From assembly GCA_028284385.1 (NCBI GenBank), contig JANQRT010000073.1, positions 186,001 through 250,000 of the forward strand: DNA of 64,000 nucleotides, given 5' to 3'. Positions 1 to 7,353 of this stretch are shown one piece after another; position 1 is the stretch's first letter; every line of letters begins with the position of its first letter. The DNA is from Opitutaceae bacterium. Lineage in GTDB: Bacteria > Verrucomicrobiota > Verrucomicrobiia > Opitutales > Opitutaceae. The position numbers were made by a program, and so were the translations under genes. Under the pieces are notes generated by a model, which saw only the letters and a program-made list of their open reading frames with translations, was not told where the DNA came from and searched no databases.

Positions 1-253
1 GGAAGCCTTCAGCAAAGCTAATCTTCATGCCAAGAATCTTTCGCGTTGTCTCGAAGACGCGGGTACACTCACTTCTCCGCTGGTTCCCTGGAACACATGC
101 GGGATATTCATTTTGGGAACGTTGTTGGTAAATCCCCTAGCCTATCTGCCGTTCGCCTTCCTCAATATCATTAACCCGATCCTCTCCCTGATTTATGGAT
201 TCACGGGCTGGACGATGGAGCCTGCTAAAAAGGGCGACTCGACTCAGAGCTAG
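1..253 (+). CDS. nhaC: Na+/H+ antiporter NhaC family, C-terminal part
   Basis: Only the last 83 codons are inside the window (frame starting at base 2), so the 5' part is missing. The visible protein contains the NhaC signature stretch LEDAGTLTSPLVPWNTCG, followed by a hydrophobic helix, the LNIINPILSLIYGFTG segment typical of the end of NhaC carriers, and a short polar tail. NhaC proteins exchange external protons for internal sodium across the inner membrane, which suits a marine cell. The stop TAG at 251-253 overlaps the stop of the convergent gene: the palindrome CTAG at 250-253 ends both reading frames. The family call rests on recognised motifs; the exact subfamily cannot be judged from the C-terminus. 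Confidence 0.85.
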   Translation, partial: EAFSKANLHAKNLSRCLEDAGTLTSPLVPWNTCGIFILGTLLVNPLAYLPFAFLNIINPILSLIYGFTGWTMEPAKKGDSTQS

Positions 254-1566
254 ACTTCCGCTTCGCTGGGGCTGCTGGAGAGACGCTGTCGAGCGAGTTC
301 CTCGAAATCCTTTTCCTCTTCCTGCTCGGCTGAATCGACTGGCTTGTCACCTATCGGGTAGCTGATCACCACGGATTCGGCTCCCTCGGCATCGGTAGCC
401 ACGTAAATAGCCCCATTAAGGCTGTGGGCCATATTCTGAGCTTCTTGCAGATCGATTTTCTGATCGCTTTCAAGTATCCCTTTGCTTGATACGCGGATAC
501 TGAGATCGCCGCCCTCGGAAAGAGTCGCTTTCACTGACACCATTCCTTCTCTCAAAGACAACGCGGTCTTCTCGATGAGAGCCTCCAAAAGCTTCTCCAG
601 ACGTTCGGGATGGGCGATAGCGGGAATCGACTCGGAAGCGTCGGCATCGAAAGTCAGAGCCGGAAATTTTCCCTCCACACTCTCTGACAGGCGCTTGAGC
701 ATTTCGTTCATCGATTCGCCAGACTCCAATTGCTTAACCTCTGACTGGTCGCCGTTTTCATACCGTTTCAGAAGAGCGACTTGCTCCGCGCTTTGGCGAC
801 TGATTTCCGTAATGTCTTCATACATACGAGAAAGAGAAGCATCAGTCCAAGTGGACTTCAATTGGTCCGCGATGCGTTGGATACCTTTGGCGCCTGCCGT
901 CAGTTCTTGAATGAAACGGGGTAGCCACAAAGTCTTGAACGCGCTATCCTGCACCGCCTTGCGCATCTGGTCATAGATTTCCTCGCTGCGTTTGTCGACT
1001 TCCTCCTCCACGCTTCGCTTCGACTCCTCTTCCAGCTGATCGGCGAGCTCAGCGTTCTTCGCTTCAAGCTTCTTCAATGCGGATCGCAGGTCATCAAGAA
1101 GCAAGTTCAGATGAGCGACTTCCTTGTCCTTAGCCTCATGGCGCTCTTTGGATTTCTCGAGTCCATCTTCAGCCCATTCCCATTTGTGCTCCATATCCTC
1201 GAGGTTGCTCTCCATGTCGCGAATATTCTGAGACTGGCTTTCCAAAACGAAGCGTAGCCGAACGAACTCGATAATGGACGATTCCCGAGCATAAGTCTCT
1301 TTGAGGCGATTCGTCTCGGCTTGGCGAACCAGAGTTTCCAACGGATCCACCATGATCTGGGAAAGCCGAAAATAGATTCCCGCATAGATCAGAACCAGCA
1401 CCGCTCCTATGAATCCCGTCAAGTGGTTGTCATTCAAATTGAAAGGAACAGTCAGGGAAGCGCGAGCTCCTTCAAATGCCGGTAGGGATAGAAAAGCGAC
1501 GGCGGCCAAAGCCACCAGGATCGAAGCGGCGAAATAGCGAATCAGAATAGCGCGAAAGCGAATCAT
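250..1566 (-). CDS. Membrane-anchored coiled-coil protein with degenerate histidine-kinase-like C-terminus
   Basis: A 438-residue protein. Two hydrophobic helices (about residues 9-31 and 49-68) flank a short periplasmic loop. They are followed by a long charged coiled coil (about 82-200) rich in Glu, Lys and Leu. Residues about 205-415 have the layout of a DHp helix pair plus a GHKL ATPase fold (LERLLEALIEK in the N-box position, ending in VISYPIG). However, I see no phospho-acceptor His in the DHp region, no Asn in the N-box and no DxGxG ATP-lid motif. It therefore looks like a pseudokinase or scaffold derived from a sensor kinase, not an active enzyme. The acidic tail (EEEKDFEELA) is probably disordered. 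No response regulator is adjacent. The fold assignment is inference from layout; the membrane and coiled-coil parts are clear in the sequence. Confidence 0.6.
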   Translation of the reverse strand: MIRFRAILIRYFAASILVALAAVAFLSLPAFEGARASLTVPFNLNDNHLTGFIGAVLVLIYAGIYFRLSQIMVDPLETLVRQAETNRLKETYARESSIIEFVRLRFVLESQSQNIRDMESNLEDMEHKWEWAEDGLEKSKERHEAKDKEVAHLNLLLDDLRSALKKLEAKNAELADQLEEESKRSVEEEVDKRSEEIYDQMRKAVQDSAFKTLWLPRFIQELTAGAKGIQRIADQLKSTWTDASLSRMYEDITEISRQSAEQVALLKRYENGDQSEVKQLESGESMNEMLKRLSESVEGKFPALTFDADASESIPAIAHPERLEKLLEALIEKTALSLREGMVSVKATLSEGGDLSIRVSSKGILESDQKIDLQEAQNMAHSLNGAIYVATDAEGAESVVISYPIGDKPVDSAEQEEEKDFEELARQRLSSSPSEAEV

Positions 1567-1879
1567 CGGCGTGCTGGATTGAGCGTTAAGACAACGTTTC
1601 TCTCGTAAATAACATCATGCGTCAAGCTAGGCATTCGAGGACCTGCCGTGAAAGCAGGCATTCAAAACGAGATTGGCAATGACTTTTGGGAGAGGGGCTA
1701 AATCTGCTTGGCTTTTGGAAAGCTTAACAATAGATTAACGCCTTCGAAACTGATTTTCCTCAACTCGCTTCGAAACGCTCATCCCCCCAAAGCCAAGCGA
1801 CTTGCGAGGCATTTCAGAACATCCGAAAGGAAAGCAATCCCCTTCTGAAGCTCTTATCGCCCTGCGAAACTTACCCTTC
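1567..1879. other. Divergent intergenic region
   Basis: 313 bases between the minus-strand pseudokinase and the plus-strand Kdo kinase. It must hold promoters for both. A short hairpin (CCTGC/GCAGG near 1650) and two copies of AGGCATTC are visible, but I recognise no operator, riboswitch or small RNA. A TTG at 1802 could extend the Kdo kinase by 26 residues into this region; I did not use it. Confidence 0.4.
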
Positions 1880-2584
1880 ATGGTAGATACCCGACAGTAC
1901 TTTTTCATCGACCCCTATTTCGAGAAACAGCGCCAAAACGCGACTAGGACTCTTTTTGATCCCGATCGATTGAGAAACCAGAAACGCATTACAAGAGAAC
2001 TCAAGGGAAGGGGTTCTACCTATTTCTTCAAGTTCGCGGGAAAGAACTGCGTCCTACGGCATTATTGGAGAGGCGGGTTTGTAAGGAAACTATCCAAGGA
2101 CGGCTATCTCTGGCTCGGCTTGAAGCGATCCCGAGCCTACCGGGAGTGGAAGATCCTGGAAAAAATTCGAGAACTTGGATTGCCAGCTCCTAGGACTGTC
2201 GCCATACGAATCCAAAGAAAAGGACTGGTTTGCCGATCCGATATTGTGACAACCGAGATCGAAGGAGCCGAGTCCTTTGGAAAACTCTTGCGAAATGGTC
2301 TTATGGAAACCGACGTTTGGGAAAAAGTGGGAAGCGTGATCAGGAATTATCACGATCATGGAATCTTCCATCAGGACTTGAACGCGAACAACATTCTCGT
2401 CAACCAGGACCAGATTTACCTCATCGACTTCGATAGGGCTCGCGTCTGCAAAGGAGAATGGTGGAAATCGCGAATGCTTGGCCGACTCAAAGGCGCCTTG
2501 GAAAAATCGAGATTCAAGTATCAAGCCTTTCACTACCGCGACGAGGATTGGCGAGCGTTGATGGCTGGCTATGAAGCCGCCTGA
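1880..2584 (+). CDS. kdkA: 3-deoxy-D-manno-octulosonic acid (Kdo) kinase
   Basis: A 234-residue protein of the KdkA/WaaP lipopolysaccharide-kinase family, which uses ATP to phosphorylate the Kdo sugar of the inner core at the cytoplasmic face of the inner membrane. Kinase motifs are clear: HQDLNANNIL (His164, Asp166, Asn171) as catalytic loop and LIDFDRAR (Asp183) as the metal-binding DFD. The N-terminal part has the KdkA-type RHYWRGG and YREW segments. I chose the ATG at 1880 over a TTG at 1802 because it gives the usual family length of about 235 residues. The 3' end overlaps the heptosyltransferase start by 14 bases, so the two are translated together. Phosphorylated single-Kdo cores are known from Haemophilus and Vibrio; extension to this organism is inference. 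Confidence 0.85.
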   Translation: MVDTRQYFFIDPYFEKQRQNATRTLFDPDRLRNQKRITRELKGRGSTYFFKFAGKNCVLRHYWRGGFVRKLSKDGYLWLGLKRSRAYREWKILEKIRELGLPAPRTVAIRIQRKGLVCRSDIVTTEIEGAESFGKLLRNGLMETDVWEKVGSVIRNYHDHGIFHQDLNANNILVNQDQIYLIDFDRARVCKGEWWKSRMLGRLKGALEKSRFKYQAFHYRDEDWRALMAGYEAA

Positions 2585-3614
2585 GTCTATCTGCATCCTT
2601 CGCCTCTCCGCCATCGGCGACGTAACGCACGTCCTGCCAATCATCCACACGCTACAGAAGCATTGGCCGCAAACGCGGCTGACCTGGATAATAGGACGCC
2701 TGGAATATCAACTCGTAGGCGACCTGCCAAATGTCGAATTCATGATATTCGACAAAGGAAAGACGTTCGGCTCCTATCTGAAGCTATGGAAATCGCTGCG
2801 TCATCGAAGCTTTGATATCCTGCTTGGGATCCAAGTGGCCTTTCGAGCCAACTTGCTCTACCCGCTCGTTAAAGCGAAACGAAAAATCGGATACGATAAA
2901 GCCCGCTCAAAAGACGGACATGACTGGTTCATCCAAGAACGTATTCCTCAAGAAAGCGGACAGCATGTGATAGATTCGTTCTTCAGCTTTCTCGAAACCA
3001 TTGGACTAGACGATCGAGTTTACGACTGGTCGCTTCCTGTTAAAGATAGCGCGGAAGACTTCGCGGACGCAAATGTCGGCTCGTTGAATGGCTTCGTAGC
3101 CATTAGCCCTTGTTCAAGCAACCCTCTGAGAGATTGGGATGCGAAACGCTACGCGAAGATAGCTGATTATGTAATGGATAATCTAGGACAAGCTATCATC
3201 CTATGTGGAGGGCCCAGCGAAGCTGAAGTCGCCATGGGAAAGGATATTGAAGACGCGATGAAGAGCAGGCCGCTAAACTTGATCGGCAAAACCACCCTCA
3301 AAGAAAATTTGGCTGTCCTGAAACGCGCCAATCTTCTCATAAGTCCGGATTCGGGACCAGCTCACATGGCCACTTGTGCAGACACGCCAGTGATTGGCCT
3401 TTACGCTACAAGCAATCCTGGGCGGACAGGACCCTATCGCAGTATCGACCACTGTGTAGACGTGTACGATCAAGCGTCTCGAAAGTATTTGGGGAAACCG
3501 GCATCGGAAATCAAATGGGGCAAGAAGCTTGTCTACCCGGGAGCCATGGACCTAATCACTCTCGACCAAGTAATTGAAAAACTGGATACAGTTTTTAAAG
3601 CTGAAGCCCGATAG
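2571..3614 (+). CDS. Glycosyltransferase family 9 (LPS heptosyltransferase-like)
   Basis: A 347-residue GT-B enzyme of family GT9. The N-terminal motif ILRLSAIGDVTHVLPI is the classic start of WaaC/WaaF/WaaQ-type heptosyltransferases. The C-terminal domain contains SPCSSNPLRDWD and the nucleotide-sugar site DSGPAHMATCADTPVIGLY. These enzymes add a heptose from an ADP-heptose donor to the Kdo or heptose of the LPS inner core in the cytoplasm. The start codon lies inside the end of the Kdo kinase gene, indicating translational coupling and a shared job in core assembly. Which heptose position it fills cannot be told, so no symbol is given. Confidence 0.88.
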   Translation: MKPPESICILRLSAIGDVTHVLPIIHTLQKHWPQTRLTWIIGRLEYQLVGDLPNVEFMIFDKGKTFGSYLKLWKSLRHRSFDILLGIQVAFRANLLYPLVKAKRKIGYDKARSKDGHDWFIQERIPQESGQHVIDSFFSFLETIGLDDRVYDWSLPVKDSAEDFADANVGSLNGFVAISPCSSNPLRDWDAKRYAKIADYVMDNLGQAIILCGGPSEAEVAMGKDIEDAMKSRPLNLIGKTTLKENLAVLKRANLLISPDSGPAHMATCADTPVIGLYATSNPGRTGPYRSIDHCVDVYDQASRKYLGKPASEIKWGKKLVYPGAMDLITLDQVIEKLDTVFKAEAR

Positions 3615-3758
3615 CCAACCTGGCATTCTCATTCGGAAAAAAGGGCCTAAAGACTTAAAGAATAGCCTGTTTAAGCGAAATTCATGAGGTAATATTAGCC
3701 CCGACTCGTTTTCAAGTTTGCGCCTCAAGCGGCGAGTTCTAAATTGCGCTGTATCGGA

Positions 3759-4796
3759 ATGCGTACTCTTTACATTCTCATAATGGCGTCGCTTGGTTTC
3801 GCCCAGGGAGTCTGCCAGAATAGGCCTTCTCAGGATAGGTCGCTTTCATTCATTCTGGACAACGATCTTTTCGCAAACACTGACAAGGACTACACCAATG
3901 GGGCTCGCGTTTCCTTCATCACCAACAAACGAGTGTCTCCAAATTTCAAAGACGTAGCGGCATGGCTGGAGAGCGTGCAAAGCCGCGTACCCGACTCGAT
4001 AACTGGATTCGATAAAGAAAAGAAGCCGGAATACAGAATTGGCTACTCGGTCACCCAACTGATGTTCACGCCCAACGACTTCGAGTCATCCAGTCAACCT
4101 CCGGGGGAACATCCATACGTGGGCTGGCTGGCGATCGGGTACTCCCTTCACGCTAAAACCGAAAAAGCCATCAATTCGCTGGAAATCTCGCTGGGGCTAA
4201 CCGGGCGGAACGCTTTTGCCGAAGCGACTCAGGACTTCATCCACGATTTGCGAAACATCGAAAAATTCAATGGCTGGGATAGCCAGATGCCAAGCGAAGC
4301 GACGTTAAACCTCTTCTTCACCCAGAAAAGGAGACTTACCGGCAACAAGAGCAAAGATGTGCTGTTCGATATCGATAGTTTTGGCGAATGGGAACTTGCA
4401 GTCGGAAACTTCAAAAGCAGCGTCGACCTGGGCTTAGTGATGCGAGCAGGCTTTCATCTCCCAGTCTATTTCTCTGATCCGCGAATCGGCCCAACCTCCT
4501 ATTCGCACGAGATATTTTACGACAAGAAAACGGATACAAAACCCTGGTCGGCATTCGGAATCTTTGGAGCAAGAGGATCCGCAATCCTCCATGACATCAG
4601 CCTGGATGGTCCGCTTTTCCGGACATTCGAAACCGGGGTAGAAAAGGAAGACTTTGTAGGCGAAGCCTATCTCGGAGCCGCCATTCGGCTCTATAAATGG
4701 GAATTGAGCTATGTCCACACATTCAGAAGCAAGCGATTCAAAGAACAGCCTAAAGGCTCCCAATTCGGATCAATCGCCCTTCGCCGGAAATACTAG
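3759..4796 (+). CDS. LpxR-family lipid A deacylase (DUF2219)
   Basis: A 345-residue outer-membrane beta-barrel enzyme. A signal peptide (about residues 1-20) precedes SFILDNDLFANTDKDYTNG, the family's N-terminal strand with the Asn35-Asp36 pair and the later Thr/Asn-Gly that match active-site residues of Salmonella LpxR. The IHDL motif (His162) followed by NGWDSQ corresponds to the catalytic histidine region. LpxR removes the 3'-acyloxyacyl group of lipid A in a calcium-dependent reaction at the cell surface. The ATG at 3759 is preferred over an upstream TTG at 3744 because it starts the signal peptide directly. It lies 144 bases downstream of the GT9 gene, so a lipid A and LPS-core theme runs through these three genes. 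Confidence 0.8.
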   Translation: MRTLYILIMASLGFAQGVCQNRPSQDRSLSFILDNDLFANTDKDYTNGARVSFITNKRVSPNFKDVAAWLESVQSRVPDSITGFDKEKKPEYRIGYSVTQLMFTPNDFESSSQPPGEHPYVGWLAIGYSLHAKTEKAINSLEISLGLTGRNAFAEATQDFIHDLRNIEKFNGWDSQMPSEATLNLFFTQKRRLTGNKSKDVLFDIDSFGEWELAVGNFKSSVDLGLVMRAGFHLPVYFSDPRIGPTSYSHEIFYDKKTDTKPWSAFGIFGARGSAILHDISLDGPLFRTFETGVEKEDFVGEAYLGAAIRLYKWELSYVHTFRSKRFKEQPKGSQFGSIALRRKY

Positions 4797-4962
4797 TAGA
4801 AACTTTCGTCTGAAGCGAAAACATTGCCAACCAAAAATTCGTATAGGCAATTTCTTTACTCTCTAATGCGAACGCTACCGCCTCCCGAATGAACGCCGAT
4901 TCGAATATCCTTTTCCACAAGAATTCTCAGCAGCTAGTTTCGAGGTTTTTTGGGGATGGACT

Positions 4963-6603
4963 CTAAAGAGATACACCTCTTTTCCACGGGAGGAAATCGT
5001 CTTGGCCTAGTGCCACCGCCTTGGGGGTGTACTCTCCACAAGCGGTAGCTATAACTTGGTTGAACAGTTGGTCGCCGAGTCCTTGAATGCTCGCTTCACC
5101 CGTGATAATATCACCTGTATTGAAATCTATGATATCGCTCATCCGTTGAGCTAGCTCCGTATTGCTGGAAACTTTGAGGGTCGGACAGATTACGTTGCCA
5201 GTGGGTGTGCCAAGCCCGGTAGAGAAGATCATTACGTTCGCTCCCGAAGCAGCCATAGCCGAAGTCGACTCCACATCGCCTCCTGGGGTGCATAGCAAGT
5301 TTAGGCCAGACTTTGTGACAGGTTCCGTATAGTCTAAGGCTGCGACAATAGGTGAAGCTCCCCCTTTCTTGGCCGCTCCAGCCGACTTCATGGCATCGGT
5401 AAGCAGTCCATCGGCAATATTGCCAGGCGAAGGATTCATATGAAACCCAGCTCCTACCGTAGCTGCATGAGCAGCGTATCGACGGATCAATGACTCAAGC
5501 CGAGAAGCGGTCGCAGCATCCACACAACGATTGAGAAGCTCCTGTTCAACTCCGCACAGCTCAGGAAACTCGGCTAGAATAGCGCTCCCGCCCAATGAAA
5601 CAATCAAATCGGAAACACGGCCAAGAACGGGATTGGCCGAAATTCCGGAAAACCCGTCTGAGCCGCCGCACTCCATTCCAACCGTCAATTGGGAAAGCGT
5701 AGCCGGCTCTCTCTGAAGCCCATCAATTTCATCGAGCCCCAAAAAGATTTCCTTCAATGCCCGGCTCAGCATGGCCTGCTCGGAATCTGCCTTCTGCTGA
5801 ACATGGATGTGAAGTGGACGATCGTATCCAGAATCTCGACGCGCAATTTCCTCTTCCAGTCGCTCGACAGTAGAATTCTGGCAACCGAGACTTAAAATGG
5901 TCGCTCCCGCCACGTTGGGGTGGGTAATGTATCCAGCCATCAAGGCGCAGAGAGCGTCAGCGTCGTCCCGCGTTCCACCGCAACCCAAACCGTGGGTTAG
6001 AAACTTGACGCCGTCCACATTCGGAAAGACGCGCGAAGCGACTGACGAGCCGTTGCTTAAAGTCTCATCCATTATTTCATCGCGACGCTTTCCACTAGCC
6101 CGCAATCGAACCATGCGGCTGACAAGATCGGAATAGTGGCTTCCCTTTTTGTATCCAAGATTTTCTTCCAGCGCCTCCCGCATCATCTGGGCATTTCGGT
6201 TCTCGCAAAAGACTAAGGGAACTACAATCCAATGATTCGCCGTCCCTACTCTTCCGTTAGAACGATAATAGCCATCAAACGTTCGCTTATTCCATTTTGA
6301 CACGTCAGGCTTCAGCCAATCAGCATACGGCATTCTACTATCGGACGAAAACGAGTCGCTTTCATGAGCCACGTTCTCAGTCGAAAGCAGAGCCCCAGCT
6401 TCGATCGGCTTGGTAGCCAATCCGACCGTCACCCCGTACATGACAACCCGCTCGCCAGTGTTGATTCGCCCGAGCGAAACTTTATGCTTGGCTGGAATCG
6501 CAGCTTGCGCGGATAAGCCGTTTAAGACCTTTGCTCCTGGCTCAAGCGTTTGCAGGGCTACGGCAACATTGTCCTCGGAATCTATCTGCAGAATGGAGTT
6601 CAT
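4963..6603 (-). CDS. uxaA: Altronate dehydratase family protein (UxaA/GarD superfamily)
   Basis: A 546-residue cytoplasmic dehydratase. The N-terminal 85 residues form a SAF domain; the rest is the D-galactarate/altronate dehydratase domain with the motifs NRTFDGYYRSNGRVGTANHW-like entry, THGLGCGGT, LGCQN, MECGGSDGFSG and GLGTPTGN. UxaA converts D-altronate to 2-keto-3-deoxy-D-gluconate in hexuronate degradation. E. coli UxaA is about 495 residues, so this copy is slightly longer because the SAF and catalytic parts are both complete. Cys residues in the GCGG and CGG motifs are likely iron ligands by family knowledge. It sits 83 bases downstream of the K+ channel gene on the same strand but is probably an independent unit. 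Substrate could be altronate or galactarate; altronate is favoured. Confidence 0.85.
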   Translation of the reverse strand: MNSILQIDSEDNVAVALQTLEPGAKVLNGLSAQAAIPAKHKVSLGRINTGERVVMYGVTVGLATKPIEAGALLSTENVAHESDSFSSDSRMPYADWLKPDVSKWNKRTFDGYYRSNGRVGTANHWIVVPLVFCENRNAQMMREALEENLGYKKGSHYSDLVSRMVRLRASGKRRDEIMDETLSNGSSVASRVFPNVDGVKFLTHGLGCGGTRDDADALCALMAGYITHPNVAGATILSLGCQNSTVERLEEEIARRDSGYDRPLHIHVQQKADSEQAMLSRALKEIFLGLDEIDGLQREPATLSQLTVGMECGGSDGFSGISANPVLGRVSDLIVSLGGSAILAEFPELCGVEQELLNRCVDAATASRLESLIRRYAAHAATVGAGFHMNPSPGNIADGLLTDAMKSAGAAKKGGASPIVAALDYTEPVTKSGLNLLCTPGGDVESTSAMAASGANVMIFSTGLGTPTGNVICPTLKVSSNTELAQRMSDIIDFNTGDIITGEASIQGLGDQLFNQVIATACGEYTPKAVALGQDDFLPWKRGVSL

Positions 6604-6686
6604 TTCTACGGGAGCTGACTATTTCTTCCCCAACAAGCAACCAATCGAGCGAAAAAGTTCAAGGACCTAAAGGACTTGAAAGGCCT

Positions 6687-7352
6687 TCAGGCGCTGCTTG
6701 GCGACTTCATCCTTAGCTCTCCTACCAGACTAGCAATCATAACCGCCAAATAAAGTGTCCCAAACACGGCTTCCAAAGCTGAGAGAATACGGGCAAGGCC
6801 GCTCACCGGAACGATGTCTCCGTAGCCAAGGGTGGTAAGATTCACGAAACTGAAATAAAGCAGATCGCTTTCGTTCAATCGCAGGACCATCTCGCCATTC
6901 GAGAAAGTCCCGGGATCGAAAAGGTGCAGCAAAGCGAATAATCTAGACCAAGCGAAACCCAAAAGAAAATAGCCACACACTCCACCGACCGTACGATCAA
7001 GGGCGTTACCTTCAGATCGGCCAATGGCGTATCGGAGCGACACATACAAGGCGCTGGAATGAATCAGTAGAGTAAGCGAATGCCTGATCGCTTCATTCGC
7101 CACGTAGTGTCCGAAAACCATTTCTACTAGAACCGAGGCGAAGACAGTAGACATCGCTAGAGAATAAACGCTAAGCCAGCCTTTGCTAGAAGAGATCAAG
7201 TACCCTCCAATTCCGATCAACAGGGCCCACAATAATCCCAAGCCGAGCATCGGTAGAGTTGGACCGTCGACGCGTAGAACAGGAGAGGTCAGCATCGCAA
7301 ACAGAATAGCGACGAAAAGAAAAAGGCTGCGATGCGTCCGCAAGAAATCCAT
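6687..7352 (-). CDS. Six-helix potassium channel protein without RCK domain
   Basis: A 221-residue membrane protein with about six hydrophobic segments. The pore loop before the last helix carries the K+ selectivity filter TTLGYGD (Thr174, Gly176, Tyr177, Gly178, Asp179). No row of arginines marks a voltage sensor and there is no cytoplasmic RCK/TrkA domain; the protein ends about 12 residues after the last helix. Its ATG follows the stop of the RND pump with a single base between, so it is the last gene of the efflux operon. A K+ channel could balance charge while the proton-driven pump works; that link is inference. Selectivity for K+ is well supported by the filter. Confidence 0.85.
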   Translation of the reverse strand: MDFLRTHRSLFLFVAILFAMLTSPVLRVDGPTLPMLGLGLLWALLIGIGGYLISSSKGWLSVYSLAMSTVFASVLVEMVFGHYVANEAIRHSLTLLIHSSALYVSLRYAIGRSEGNALDRTVGGVCGYFLLGFAWSRLFALLHLFDPGTFSNGEMVLRLNESDLLYFSFVNLTTLGYGDIVPVSGLARILSALEAVFGTLYLAVMIASLVGELRMKSPSSA

Positions 7353-7353
7353 C

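Noticed and set aside
2090..2650. Minus-strand open frame of 186 codons
   Set aside because: Antisense to the Kdo kinase gene with its typical kinase motifs.
4797..4962. Possible terminator (ATTGCC/GGCAAT before TTCTTT) after the LpxR gene
   Set aside because: Six pairs around a 17-base loop is not convincing.
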